From CAMDPA01 sp965223035 (GTDB taxonomy: Bacteria > Pseudomonadota > Alphaproteobacteria > Rhizobiales > Hyphomicrobiaceae): DNA of 64,000 nt. Location: NCBI GenBank assembly GCA_965223035.1, contig OZ244980.1, positions 3,348,001-3,412,000 on the forward strand. Reading direction: 5' to 3'. The translations under genes and the position numbers were made by a program. Positions 1-8,902 of the stretch are shown here, in pieces; position 1 is the stretch's first letter; the number at the start of each line of letters is the position of its first letter. The notes below the pieces were generated by a model that was given only the letters and a program-made list of their open reading frames with translations, made no database searches and was not told where the DNA came from.

Positions 1-789
1 GTCCACTACATATCGGGCGACACCGATGCGGTCGCTTACGGCGAAGGCACCGGCGGCTCGCGCTCGGCGGCCATCGGCGGATCAGCCGTGCTACTCGCTG
101 CTGACAAGGTGATCACCAAGGCGACCAAAATTGCCGCGCATCTTCTGGAGGTCGATGACATCGAATTCGCCGACGGCGTGTTTAGCTCGCGCAAGACCAA
201 CCGGACGCTGACCATCAAAGATGTCGCGAAGGCTGCCTCCTCGCCCAACCGGCTGCCGCCCGACACCGAGCCTGGGCTGCTGGGCAGCGCCGTCTACCAA
301 CACCCAAAGGAGAACTTCCCGAACGGCTGCCACGTCTGCGAGGTGGAGATCGACGAGGAGTTGGGTACGGTTGAGATCGTGCGTTACACCGTGGTGGACG
401 ACGTTGGCACCGTGATCAACCCGTTGCTTTTGAAAGGCCAAATCAAAGGCGGCGTGGTGCAGGGGATTGGCCAGCTGCTGTTGGAGGACATCAAATTCGA
501 TGCGGAGAGCGGTCAGCTGCTGACCGGCTCGTTCATGGATTACGCCATGCCGCGCGCGCATCACCTGCCAAACTTTGAAATCAAGAGCCACCCGACCGCC
601 ACCAAGACCAATCCGCTCGGTGTCAAGGGCGCCGGCGAAGCCGGCTGTGTCGGCGCGATGCCGGCGGTCGGCAACGCGGTTGTCGATGCGTTGTCGGTAT
701 TTGGCATTCGCGAGATGCCGATGCCGGCTACGGCCGAGCGCATCTGGCAGGCCATCACCGCGGCCAAGGCCGCGGGCCGGGCCACCTGA
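1..789 (+). CDS. Molybdenum hydroxylase large subunit (xanthine dehydrogenase/CoxL family), C-terminal part
   Basis: The reading frame is open from base 1, so the N-terminal two thirds lie outside the window; about 262 residues are present. It is the molybdopterin-binding half of a xanthine dehydrogenase/aldehyde oxidase/CO dehydrogenase-type large subunit, which hydroxylates a carbon centre using water. The C-terminal signature GVKGAGEAGCVGAMPAV is visible at 622-672; its Glu (in GAGEAG) is the conserved catalytic base of the family. GTGGSRS near the left edge and the VDDVGTVINP stretch are also typical. Substrate cannot be assigned without the active-site loop. It resembles the complete paralogue at 33735-36134 but is not identical. 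No partner subunits follow it; they would be upstream, outside the window. Confidence 0.9.
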   Translation, partial: VHYISGDTDAVAYGEGTGGSRSAAIGGSAVLLAADKVITKATKIAAHLLEVDDIEFADGVFSSRKTNRTLTIKDVAKAASSPNRLPPDTEPGLLGSAVYQHPKENFPNGCHVCEVEIDEELGTVEIVRYTVVDDVGTVINPLLLKGQIKGGVVQGIGQLLLEDIKFDAESGQLLTGSFMDYAMPRAHHLPNFEIKSHPTATKTNPLGVKGAGEAGCVGAMPAVGNAVVDALSVFGIREMPMPATAERIWQAITAAKAAGRAT

Positions 790-1114
790 ACACCGATGCC
801 GGCCGAACCGACCGCTGCGGGTTCGGCAACGGGCTGCGGCGGGCCTGAAGATTGAAGGCGCCGCGGACCGCCCCAGACGTCGAGCGCGGATCAAGCTCCA
901 GGTGAGGCGGTTGCACCGCGATTTGCGGCCGTTGTTGACACCGTAATAGGCGATCGCGCGCCCACGTCATCCGAGCTGAGGCAACACCTGTTGCCGTGAA
1001 CCGGTCGGACGACGCGTGAAACTTCGGTCCGTTCACGCGGTTGATCGCTGAACGCGATGGCATCCGGTTTAAGACCGCTTTTCCGGTTTAAGACCGCTTT
1101 AAAGCCATTCAGAG

Positions 1115-1268
1115 CTAGATCATCGCGCCCTAAATCGGAACCGCAACGCCGATTCCAATTGCGCCCGTTCCGATTTAAGGCGCAAAGATGATCGCTGTTA
1201 AAGTGTAGAGCAACTTTCTGCCTTTAATCGGGATCGTTCCGCTTCCGATTAAAGGCAGGTTGCTCTAG
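1115..1268 (+). repeat. R-family palindromic repeat, copy 1 (full length, 154 bp)
   Basis: Bounded by CTAG at 1115 and 1265. The left half pairs a CGCCCTAAATCGGAACCG arm with CGTTCCGATTTAAGGCGC; the right half pairs CTGCCTTTAATCGG with CCGATTAAAGGCAG. The left tip is GATCATCG and the right tip (reverse complement) is GAGCAACC. It is followed immediately by an S-family repeat. Confidence 0.9.
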
Positions 1269-1438
1269 CTGAGCCCTGCCGCCCCGCCCGGCCACCAACA
1301 CAGCGAGCCCAACACAGCGAGCCCAACACAGCGAGCCCAACACAGCGAGCCCAACACAGCGAGCCCAACACGGCGAGCAATGGGGTGACCGGGAGCCGGG
1401 CCGGCAAGGCGCATCCGCGCAAGGCGGATATCACCTAA
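1269..1438 (+). repeat. S-family repeat, copy a, expanded by a tandem repeat
   Basis: It starts at the CTAG that closes R copy 1. It carries the S hallmarks: GCCCCGCCCGGCCACC, then GAGCCGGGCCGGCAAGGCG, then CCGCGCAAGGCGGATATC. It ends at CTAA (1435-1438), which contains the TAG stop of the DegP-type gene on the minus strand. The central part is replaced by a 14-bp tandem repeat. Confidence 0.7.
1297..1378. repeat. 14-bp tandem repeat, five units plus a partial sixth
   Basis: The unit AACACAGCGAGCCC repeats exactly at 1297, 1311, 1325, 1339 and 1353, with a diverged partial unit at 1367 (AACACGGCGAGC). There are no spacers, so it is a simple minisatellite and not CRISPR. It sits in the middle of an S-family repeat. 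Confidence 0.95.
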
Positions 1439-2865
1439 AACGGCAGTGCGAATTTCAGGGGCACATCGCCGCGCACCGTATTGAGTTCATATTTGCTCTG
1501 ATTGCCACCCAAAAGCTGGAACAGGTCCGATGCCGTGCGCGTCCTATTCCCATTCACACGGGTGATGATATCGCCCGGCAGGAAGCCGATCAGCTCGGCG
1601 ATCGTGCCCTTTTTGACGTCGGCCACCAGCACACCCTCAATCTCGCCGAACTTTGGGTGCTTCACGCTCATTTCCGACACCACCAATCCTTGCACCCGCT
1701 TCAACTCGGCCGGCGCTTCCATGGGCGGCGGCTCGGCAGTGATCTTGGTGAACTCGACGGGCACATCGATCTTTTTGCCATCACGCAGAACGCCGAGAAT
1801 TGCCTTGTCGCCCGGACTGTTGACGCCAAACACGGATTTGGCTTGGCTGCTGGAAATGATCGGCAATCTAACGCGGTTGACTTCTCCCTGTCTCAGCGGC
1901 CTCGGCACAATGACGCCCACCTCGACGATAACGTCTCCGGTCTTCAACCCGGCCTTTTCGCCGGCCGAGCCCTCCCTGACACTGGTGATCAGTGCGCCCT
2001 GCGAAACAGGCAGCTTTAATTCCGCAACGGTCCTTGGTGTCAGATCCTGAATCATCAGGCCGACTTCGCCACGTTCAAAGCGTCCCTGCTTGACCAACGC
2101 AACCCCGACCTTGGCCGCCAAGCCGATCGGCTGGGCAAAGGACAGGCCGACGCCGGCGCCGGTGGTGCTCCGGATCGCCGTGTTGATTCCGATCAGTTGG
2201 CCGTCCTCGTTGATCAAGGCGCCACCGGAGTTCCCGGGATTGATCATTGCGTCATGTTGAATGAAGCCCTCGAACTTGCGGTAACCCACCGTCGAACGGA
2301 ACAACTTGCTGACAATGCCCATCGTGACCGTGGAATCAAGACCGAGCGGGTTGCCGATCGCGAACACGATATCGCCGACGCGCGCTTGGGTTAGGCCTGT
2401 GCGGTTCATGGCCGGCAAATTTGGTGCGTCGACCCGCAACATAGCGATGTCGGTGGCGGCGTCGCGTCCGAGCAGTTTTGCCGTGAATGCGCGGCCATCG
2501 GCAAGTTTCACGCCAATCCGGTCAGCGTTTTCGATCACGTGGAAATTGGTCAGAATAAGCCCGGTTTTATCGGAGGCACTAACGATGATGCCGGAACCCG
2601 ATGAGCTAAACTGACGGGTTTTGGTGGGCTGCCGCTCTCCCAGCGCTGGATGGTTGAAATAGGGATTGGTCTGGGTGACGGCCTCGCGGCCGACGACGAT
2701 GATGCCGACCACGCTGGGAATCACCTTTTTGAGCGTTGCCGCCCATTCCGACCGCCGAGATTTGGCCGCTTCCGCATAGCTATGGCCCGCCGTGGCAGCG
2801 ACACCGACAGCCACCGCCGTTGCCACCACAATGCATGCTCTCATTGAGTTTCCAAGACTGGGCAT
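1435..2865 (-). CDS. DegP/HtrA-type periplasmic serine protease with two PDZ domains
   Basis: An envelope quality-control protease of the S1C (HtrA) family, 476 residues from the chosen start. I placed the start at the ATG at 2865, not the earlier in-frame ATGs, because GGAGGAAGGAAGG lies just upstream and a hydrophobic signal peptide (residues about 8-31) follows. The catalytic triad is visible: His109 (TNFHVIENAD), Asp139 (AATDIAMLRV) and Ser213 (NPGNSGGAL). Two PDZ domains follow, the first around residues 255-310 (GALITSVREGSAGEKAGLK) and the second near the C-terminus (GTIAELIGFLPGDIITRVNG). The TAG stop lies in the CTAA edge of an S repeat. Monocistronic; 606 bp of non-coding sequence separates it from the next gene. 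Which of DegP, DegQ or DegS it corresponds to cannot be decided here; two PDZ domains favour DegP/DegQ. Confidence 0.93.
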   Translation of the reverse strand: MPSLGNSMRACIVVATAVAVGVAATAGHSYAEAAKSRRSEWAATLKKVIPSVVGIIVVGREAVTQTNPYFNHPALGERQPTKTRQFSSSGSGIIVSASDKTGLILTNFHVIENADRIGVKLADGRAFTAKLLGRDAATDIAMLRVDAPNLPAMNRTGLTQARVGDIVFAIGNPLGLDSTVTMGIVSKLFRSTVGYRKFEGFIQHDAMINPGNSGGALINEDGQLIGINTAIRSTTGAGVGLSFAQPIGLAAKVGVALVKQGRFERGEVGLMIQDLTPRTVAELKLPVSQGALITSVREGSAGEKAGLKTGDVIVEVGVIVPRPLRQGEVNRVRLPIISSSQAKSVFGVNSPGDKAILGVLRDGKKIDVPVEFTKITAEPPPMEAPAELKRVQGLVVSEMSVKHPKFGEIEGVLVADVKKGTIAELIGFLPGDIITRVNGNRTRTASDLFQLLGGNQSKYELNTVRGDVPLKFALPF

Positions 2866-3471
2866 ACCCTTCCTTCCTCCTTTGAACCCGAAACTGTGAC
2901 GCTTTAGAATTGTTGTCGTCGCGGCTGAGCAAGACCGTCGTCCGCGATAGCTCATATATTGGAGCCGCTTTTGGGTTTGGAATAGTTCGTCAACAATCAT
3001 CGCAGCGCTCACCGCTATTTTCATCAATCGGATTACGGCGCATCATTGACAGTAAACCGATGCGGCAAAATGTACGCAAGGCGATATTCCAGCCCATCAT
3101 GCCATTGGTCTGACGATGACCTGGTATGATATTGGTGATCTGCCCAATTGGTCGCGTTGCTTACGCTGCCGTTGATGCTTCACAGAAATCAGCAAAATCC
3201 GATTGCACGCCGACAAACTAGCTCAATGCTGCAGAAATGCGAAGCACAACTTTCGAAAATTTGCACCGTGGTCAACGCTTTGACCTGGAACCGCAATTGA
3301 CGATCTGACAGGACCGCCGCTTGATCGCAGAATAATTGATCGGTGCCACCAGGTCTCCTAAACTGTCGATCATGAAGGCCCTTTGGATGCATAATTCTTT
3401 CAGAACCCGACCTCGGTAGCTCAGCGGTCCGGGGCAATCCACGGGCGCGTCAAAGGCTGGAGCGAACAAGT
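2866..3471. other. Gene-free divergent intergenic region
   Basis: 606 bp between the divergent DegP-type and ZnuA-like genes, visibly richer in A+T than the surroundings. No ORF has coding character and no R or S repeat is present. TTGACA at 3046-3051 is a possible -35 box, but the hexamer 17 bp downstream (AATGTA) is a poor -10. A TAGCTCAGCGG stretch at about 3417 resembles a tRNA A-box but has no cloverleaf. Confidence 0.5.
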
Positions 3472-4362
3472 TTGAAAGCGACGATCGCGATCTTCGTTTT
3501 GATCTGGGCCGCATGCTCCACAGCGGTAGCCGCCGCCCGGCCATTGCACGTCTATGCCGTCCATTATCCCTTATATTTCATGGCAGATCGCATTGCCGGC
3601 GACACAGCCGATGTGATCTTTCCGGTTCCGAAAAACCAGGATCCTGCCCAGTGGCGACCACCACTGTCCGCGCTGCGCGCCATGCAAAAAGCCGATCTCA
3701 TCCTCTTCAACGGAGCGAATTACGCGCGGTGGATCGACAAGGTGGCACTGCCGCGCTCCCGTAAGGTCAATACGTCCCAGTCGTTTTCCAATGATTATAT
3801 TCGTCACAAGGCCGTCACCCACACGCACGGCCCGAAGGGCGCGCATTCGCACACCCGTGCGGCGTCGATCACCTGGTTGGATTTCGCGCAGGCGATGCGG
3901 CAAGCGGCCGCGATCGCGCACGCGCTTGGCCGACGACGCCCCAAAGATAAGCCGGCGTTCACCGCTCGCTTGGCAACGCTGCAACAAGAACTCAAGGCGC
4001 TCGATACGCGAGCCCGCCATATCGGCAATGACGCCCGCGGCATCGCGTTTGTGTCCGGGGCCCAAGACTATGCCTATTTCGCCCGCGCCTACGGGCTCAC
4101 CATGACCTCGCTCGATTGGCACGATGATGAGCAGCCGAGCACAGCCGATTGGGCGCGGCTTACCCGCATAGGTGAGCAAGCCTCGCGGATCATTTATTTG
4201 TGGGGAGCGGCGCCTGGCGAGGACGCGATGCGGCGCCTTGAGCAGCGCGGCATCGGCAGCATCGTGTTTAAGACGGCCGCCAACCGCGTTGACGAAGACT
4301 TCATTGCGACGATGCGGGCCAATCTTGCGGCGCTGGCGCACGCGATCCGTTCGCCTTTGTAG
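3472..4362 (+). CDS. ZnuA-like metal ABC transporter substrate-binding protein
   Basis: A periplasmic solute-binding protein of the cluster A-1 (ZnuA/TroA) fold, 296 residues. The start is TTG at 3472 with GGAG 9 bp upstream. Residues 1-21 form a cleavable signal peptide ending AVA-A. The fold signature LRAMQKADLILFNGANYARWIDK (about 69-91) is clear, as is a His-rich loop (HTHGPKGAHSHT, 117-128) typical of zinc-binding members. The usual first metal His before this helix (HDY-type motif) appears as Gln in NQDPAQW, so metal specificity is uncertain. No ZnuB-type permease or ZnuC ATPase is present. The convergent operon downstream encodes a LolD/FtsX-type ABC system instead, so this may be a repurposed binding protein. 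Confidence 0.85.
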   Translation: MKATIAIFVLIWAACSTAVAAARPLHVYAVHYPLYFMADRIAGDTADVIFPVPKNQDPAQWRPPLSALRAMQKADLILFNGANYARWIDKVALPRSRKVNTSQSFSNDYIRHKAVTHTHGPKGAHSHTRAASITWLDFAQAMRQAAAIAHALGRRRPKDKPAFTARLATLQQELKALDTRARHIGNDARGIAFVSGAQDYAYFARAYGLTMTSLDWHDDEQPSTADWARLTRIGEQASRIIYLWGAAPGEDAMRRLEQRGIGSIVFKTAANRVDEDFIATMRANLAALAHAIRSPL

Positions 4363-4396
4363 CAGCGGGCAGCGCCGTCGATGCCGCCCGCTGTTG

Positions 4397-4521
4397 CGCG
4401 CTTCACGGTGTGCTGGAACCATCCCGCTCCCCGTCCGGCAATGAAATGGCACGCTTGGGTGCGTGGCCCGGCGAAGAACCGGGCCGGCACGGCGCTTCCA
4501 GTTAAGGCGGACATCAGCTAG
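4397..4521 (+). repeat. S-family repeat, copy b
   Basis: Starts GCGCTTCACGGTGTGCTGG, continues CATCCCGCTCCCCGTCCGG and AATGGCACGCTTGGGTG, then GGGCCGGCACGGCGCTTCC and AAGGCGGACATCAG. Its right edge is the CTAG at 4518-4521, shared with the next R copy. Confidence 0.85.
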
Positions 4522-4653
4522 AGCAACCTGCCTTTGATCGGGATCGTTCCGATTCCGATCAAAGGCAGGTTGCTCTACACTTTAAGAGCGCTCATCTTTG
4601 CGCCTTAAATCGGAACCGCAAAGCCGGTTCCGATTTAAGGCGCGATGATCTAG
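4518..4653 (-). repeat. R-family palindromic repeat, copy 2 (136 bp)
   Basis: CTAG at both ends (4518, 4650). The hairpins are arranged in the opposite order to copy 1: the GAGCAACC tip is on the left and the GATCATCG tip on the right. The right CTAG contains the TAG stop of the minus-strand permease gene (4650-4652). The loop of the TTAAATCGGAACCG hairpin is short (AAAGC). Confidence 0.93.
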
Positions 4654-5834
4654 CCACCAAACAGTGCCCGACGGACGAGGTCGCTACCGTAGGCGTTGAG
4701 CCCCACGATCAAAGCGGCACACAAGCCACCGGCGGCTAGGCCAAGGATCCCCAGCTCGGTGATCACCAGGCGCGCCATGGCGCCACGATCCGCGCCCAGG
4801 CGATAAGCGATCTCAAATTCCGGTCGCCTCAATTTCAGAGATAGCCAAATCAATGTACCGAGCGCGATCAGGGCCGCTCCACTAACAGCACCAACCAACA
4901 GTTGGAACACGGCCTTGATCCGGAACACCTCGTCCAACAGCGCCTGGATCACCGCAACCGGTCGAAAGATTTGGCGCCCCGGACCGGCATCCTCGATCCG
5001 CCCACGCAACACGGCAGCGCTACGCCGATCCGCCGGATCAACGATGATGACCGACAACGGATATTGCTTCTGATCACCATGAAAGTGAAAACTGTCGCGG
5101 TTTTCCGCCGTGATCTCGATATACTCTTTGAGCTTCGCATTCGCCACGATATTGCTACCATTACGCTTCAAGATGATGCTGTTGTCCCTCGTTGACGCCA
5201 GGTCTTGATGCCCATGCCCGAGGCCCATGACGACCCAAGCGGTGTTGAGGTCGGTAAACACGGCGCGATCATCCGGTCCGCCGGTGGCGGCAAGCACACC
5301 CACAACCGACATCCGCAACGGGTAAGCTCCGGCCAATTCAAAAATGGCGTTGGCGTCGGATAAAATGTTTTCACCCGGCCCGACTGCAAGCGCAGCCGCC
5401 ACTCGGGCGCCGATCACCGCCTCGCCCAAACGCGCGAACATCCGTCCGCGTGCGAGGGACAGATGGCGGAATGTGAGATACTCAAGGTCGGTGCCCACGA
5501 TCGGAAAGCGTCCGGCCGTATGCGTTGTCAGAAGCGGCAACGGCAAAGCAAGGCCGCTGTCGGCGATGGCGTCAAAGTCTGCCATCGTCAGGTCTTGTCC
5601 GACGTTGCCCTCAAAAAACAGTGCGGCAAGGGCCTGTTCCAGTTGGCTGCCGGCCGGGCCATAGATCAACGGCGTAGTGTTGGCACGTGCCAAGAGCTGG
5701 GTCTTCGCAATCGCCGCCAGTCGCTCCGTCATCAGCGGTATCGTGCTCAACACGCACAGCACGATCACCAGCAGGGCCGAGCGTCCGGCGTGGAAGCGAA
5801 TGTGCGCCCAGGCGAGGTATGCCGCTGCGATCAC
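4650..5834 (-). CDS. FtsX/MacB-type ABC transporter permease
   Basis: An inner-membrane permease of the type VII (LolCE/MacB/FtsX) ABC class, 394 residues. The start is GTG at 5834, overlapping the ATPase stop by 4 bp (GTGA), so the two are translationally coupled. One N-terminal membrane helix (about 17-34, ALLVIVLCVLSTIPLM) is followed by a roughly 250-residue periplasmic domain and two C-terminal helices (AVFQLLVGAVSGAALIALG and LVITELGILGLAAGGLC). The protein ends only 15 residues after the second of these, whereas canonical FtsX-type permeases have a further C-terminal helix. The TAG stop lies inside the CTAG end of R copy 2, so the end may have been reshaped by that insertion, or the subfamily may simply be short. 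Confidence 0.85.
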   Translation of the reverse strand: MIAAAYLAWAHIRFHAGRSALLVIVLCVLSTIPLMTERLAAIAKTQLLARANTTPLIYGPAGSQLEQALAALFFEGNVGQDLTMADFDAIADSGLALPLPLLTTHTAGRFPIVGTDLEYLTFRHLSLARGRMFARLGEAVIGARVAAALAVGPGENILSDANAIFELAGAYPLRMSVVGVLAATGGPDDRAVFTDLNTAWVVMGLGHGHQDLASTRDNSIILKRNGSNIVANAKLKEYIEITAENRDSFHFHGDQKQYPLSVIIVDPADRRSAAVLRGRIEDAGPGRQIFRPVAVIQALLDEVFRIKAVFQLLVGAVSGAALIALGTLIWLSLKLRRPEFEIAYRLGADRGAMARLVITELGILGLAAGGLCAALIVGLNAYGSDLVRRALFGG

Positions 5835-6496
5835 GCCACGGTTCCTGTGATTGCCGAGAAATCGATCACGCGCGAGAAGCGGTGCAATACCTCGTAGTCA
5901 TGGGTGACAGCGATCAGCGTAGCGCCCTCCGATTGAACCTCGTCGAACAACAGGTCCAATATCCGTTGCTTGTTCGTCGGATCCAAATTGCCGGTCGCTT
6001 CGTCGGCCAAAATCAGCCCTGGATTCGGCAACAGTGCGCGGCAGATGGCGACACGCTGCCGCTCACCTTGAGACAGCGCCGCCGGTCTGCGGCTGAGCAA
6101 ATGATCGACGCCCACCCGCTTGGCCAACATTTGGGCGCGAGCGCGGACATCAGCCGTCAGGTCAAGCGACGAGGACAAACGATAAAGATGCAGGATATTG
6201 TCGTGAGCGCTCAAATAGTCCAACAATCCGAAATCCTGAAAAACAAAGCCAACGTGTTGCGCGCGGAACGCCCGTGCCTGCCGGTCGCCGAGCGCGGAAA
6301 CCTCGGTGCCGGCCACGGTTAGCTGCCCAGCCTGGGCGGTCAGCACGCCGGCCAGCAAATTGAGAAACGTGCTCTTGCCTGATCCACTGGGACCGATGAT
6401 GGCGATAGTCTCGCCCCGTGCGGCGGAAAAATCATGCGACAGGAGCGTAAAATCCCCATCGGTATAGGCAAAACGGAGCCGCTCGACGCGAACCAT
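5831..6496 (-). CDS. LolD/MacB-type ABC transporter ATP-binding protein
   Basis: A cytoplasmic ATPase of the LolD/MacB family, 221 residues, partner of the permease it overlaps by 4 bp. Walker A is GPSGSGKS (35-42), the Q-loop is FVFQDFG (Q87), the signature is LSQGE (141-145, in place of the usual LSGGE), Walker B is LILADEAT (161-168) and the H-loop is THD (His199). I chose the ATG at 6496 because MVRVERLRFAY is where the family begins. An earlier in-frame ATG at 6547, overlapping the upstream gene's end, is possible. These ATPases typically power lipoprotein release or efflux by mechanotransmission, not import. The substrate here is unknown. Confidence 0.92.
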   Translation of the reverse strand: MVRVERLRFAYTDGDFTLLSHDFSAARGETIAIIGPSGSGKSTFLNLLAGVLTAQAGQLTVAGTEVSALGDRQARAFRAQHVGFVFQDFGLLDYLSAHDNILHLYRLSSSLDLTADVRARAQMLAKRVGVDHLLSRRPAALSQGERQRVAICRALLPNPGLILADEATGNLDPTNKQRILDLLFDEVQSEGATLIAVTHDYEVLHRFSRVIDFSAITGTVA

Positions 6497-6518
6497 ATCC
6501 GTGCTGCGGGCCTTCGCC

Positions 6519-8342
6519 CTATGACAATCGTTCCTGCGCGATGACATCGAACCCAGTGATTTTCCATACACCTGACACACCCGACACGGTGATGTCGGCG
6601 TTGTAGGCGTTAACCCGTTGGTGCACGTGCCCCCAATGGCCGACTTGGCCAGCGACGATCCAGCGCGCGCGCACTGTGAACGCCGCCGCCGACGTCGGAC
6701 CGGCGATCGGCATGGCGCTTTTCACCTGCACCAGCTTGACCCGCGCCTGCGCGCCGCCTGCGCGCGCGATCCGCAGTGCGCGACGCTGCTTGAGATAAAC
6801 CTCCTCCAACAGGGCGCCATCGACCGTTTTGGCGAGCCGATCGTACACTTGATACTCACCTCGGAAATCAAACGCGCGATAGACGTTCTTCAGCAGCTGC
6901 TGCGTCAACGGCCTGGCCTCAGCTTCGCTCAAGTGTGGACGCATGAAATCGGGACGCGGAAATCCGATTGTGCCAAAGCCCATGGCACTTGCGCCGACCG
7001 CCACCAGCACCGCGGCGGCGATGGCGCCAGCAATCCGACCGGAGGATGCTGTCAGCCGCCCGCGGACGATCAAGGCCAGCGTAAGTCCAGCGAAAACCCA
7101 GCACACGGCGCTGAATAAGGGAAACCTCAGTTGCGCTTGACCCGAAGCGACAATCGAAGCGACAGCGGGGTGCGGCGGCTTCTTGAAATAGTTGGTCCAA
7201 CTCAGCAGCCGTTGATCCTGGCTTAATGAGGCCAGCAGCGGTCCGGCGGCATCGATCGCGTAGGCCGGCACTGTCGGGCTGCGCTGATCAAATAGCGTCC
7301 ATTCGACCGTCGCGGATTTCGGATACCCATCAACGGGTGTCGACCAGATGAGGCCGAGCAGCGCCGAATCGACGTCGATCGCCTCACCCGGTTGAATGAT
7401 CTCTAGGCCGCGAACGCCGATCCGCATGAAGGCCGCCCGATCGAAGTCCGGTTTGACGGCCTTGCCGTCGACCGTCATGGGCGAGCGTTCGCCGACAAAA
7501 CTCGACGCTGCTTCGATCAGGTCTTTGGCCGCGGTCGCTGTGAACCGGGCGTTCGGCAACGATAGGCCGACCAGACTGGCGACGTCGCGCACCCGCAACA
7601 ACGCTTCGTGCCGAACCTCGTAGGGTTCAACATAAAGAAAGGTCATGCGCGGATAGCGGTGATGGCGCGCGAGATTTGGATGATCGAACTTGGAGAACCA
7701 CGGATCACTCCAATCAAGGCGCAGTGTCGCCTCCGCGCCCAGATAGCGGAAATCAATCACCGGCACGTGGCGATGAAACACGATCATGCCGATCGACACG
7801 CTGGGCGAGCCGTCAGCGCCCCGAGGCGGCGTGAACGAAAGGCTGGCGGGCTTTTGGGTCTGGAAGGGATAGAACAGTTGGGCGAAATAGACCCGTTTGT
7901 CGGCGGGCGGTGCTGGAAGCCTGCGTCCGGTTTTGGGATCGATCATTCCGGCGAACGCGGAACGCCGGTCGATGCGGGCCCGCGGCTGAAGTGACATCAG
8001 CCGCGGCACCAGTACGCGATCATCGCCGGACCTGATCATCAAGCCTTCGCGGGCGAAGCGCGGCAATGCCACGCCACCGGGCGACTCCGGCTTGGCCATA
8101 TCGGGCGCTCGCCTTGCGGCGAGCAGCGTCGCGAACCTGTGGCGATCTGCGTAGTAGATCTCAAGGTCCACACGAACGCCAGCATTGTCGATGCGTATTT
8201 CCGCGATGTTGGGTGCCACCTCAGCGCCGGTGAGATTAACCCAGTCCGCGCGCGCAGCGGCGGGTGACCAGGCAACAACCAGGCATGCGACCACGTGGGC
8301 GAGCGCTTGGCCCGCGAGCACCGGCGAGAAGCAATGACCCAT
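6519..8342 (-). CDS. Exported, membrane-anchored protein of unknown function in the LolD/FtsX-type ABC operon
   Basis: About 607 residues from the ATG at 8342; I do not recognise the family. The start gives a hydrophobic export signal (LAHVVACLVVAWSPAAARA). An upstream ATG at 8414 with GGGTGA before it would add 24 Arg-rich residues, so the start is uncertain. A long presumably periplasmic region follows, rich in beta-like segments (for example VLVPRLMSLQPRARIDRRSA). Two membrane helices lie near residues 415-460 (FPLFSAVCWVFAGLTLALIV and GAIAAAVLVAVGASAMGFG). A C-terminal domain of about 110 residues (YDRLAKTVDGALLEEVYLKQ) follows. It ends 22 bp before the ATPase start and is first in a three-gene operon, so it probably serves the ABC system as a periplasmic or regulatory component. 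Confidence 0.75.
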   Translation of the reverse strand: MGHCFSPVLAGQALAHVVACLVVAWSPAAARADWVNLTGAEVAPNIAEIRIDNAGVRVDLEIYYADRHRFATLLAARRAPDMAKPESPGGVALPRFAREGLMIRSGDDRVLVPRLMSLQPRARIDRRSAFAGMIDPKTGRRLPAPPADKRVYFAQLFYPFQTQKPASLSFTPPRGADGSPSVSIGMIVFHRHVPVIDFRYLGAEATLRLDWSDPWFSKFDHPNLARHHRYPRMTFLYVEPYEVRHEALLRVRDVASLVGLSLPNARFTATAAKDLIEAASSFVGERSPMTVDGKAVKPDFDRAAFMRIGVRGLEIIQPGEAIDVDSALLGLIWSTPVDGYPKSATVEWTLFDQRSPTVPAYAIDAAGPLLASLSQDQRLLSWTNYFKKPPHPAVASIVASGQAQLRFPLFSAVCWVFAGLTLALIVRGRLTASSGRIAGAIAAAVLVAVGASAMGFGTIGFPRPDFMRPHLSEAEARPLTQQLLKNVYRAFDFRGEYQVYDRLAKTVDGALLEEVYLKQRRALRIARAGGAQARVKLVQVKSAMPIAGPTSAAAFTVRARWIVAGQVGHWGHVHQRVNAYNADITVSGVSGVWKITGFDVIAQERLS

Positions 8343-8902
8343 AACGTGAGAGCGCCGCCCCGCCCAGCGTTGACGTCGCGCAGGTGGACCCCATGCGGCA
8401 CCCCGAAAACGCATCTTCACCCAAAAAAATCCAAATCCAAAGGCCGATCCGAACGCATCCGCCCATGCGCCCTTCAACCTACCGCTGATATCCCGCCGGA
8501 CAAACGCCACGGCTTGATCACGCGGCGGCGCCCTCGGTCGGCCAGCAAATCTACACAGCGGAGCAGCCCGCCACCAGTGGCCATTCGTTATAGGTGCGCG
8601 CGGCAACGGATCGGAACCCGGCGCCGCCCCAACGGCGTTACACTGTGAGCTGGAACGATCCCGGCTCCCCAACCCTTCCACCCACACCCTTGTGCCCTTG
8701 AGTGGGTAGGCTCGGCGAGCAGGCCGGCAATGCGATGCCGCCCAAGGCGGACAGAATCTCACCAGTCGACAAGCGAGGGCGCCATCGCGCGGTGAGATGC
8801 GATCATCGAGCACATATTCAAAGCGGGGATGATCGACCACTTTGACATCAGGGGCCGCAGCAGACCCTCATTGAAAGTCAATGCCAACGCAGAGTTGAAC
8901 TC
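8343..8902. other. Divergent intergenic region, gene-free
   Basis: 560 bp between the start of the ABC-operon gene and the UbiH-like gene. An open frame continues upstream of 8342 on the minus strand to 8840, but its translation is low in complexity and Arg/Pro rich and lacks family-like sequence, so I treat it as non-coding. An S-family repeat occupies 8638-8762. Confidence 0.5.
8638..8762 (+). repeat. S-family repeat, copy c (diverged)
   Basis: CACTGTGAGCTGGAACGATC and CCGGCTCCCC at the left, GAGTGGGTAGGCTCGGCG in the middle, and AGGCCGGCAATGCG then GCCCAAGGCGGACAG at the right. Same order of motifs as the other S copies, but no CTAG edge. Confidence 0.7.

Noticed and set aside
1297..1378. 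CRISPR-like array
   Set aside because: The units are contiguous 14-mers without spacers and no cas gene is in the window.
2866..3471. EcfG- or sigma-E-type promoter for the DegP-type gene
   Set aside because: No GGAAC-N16/17-CGTT pattern is found on the relevant strand.
3405..3480. tRNA-like sequence with TAGCTCAGCGG
   Set aside because: It matches an A-box, but no matching acceptor stem, T-arm (GGTTCGA-type) or anticodon stem is found in the next 80 bases.
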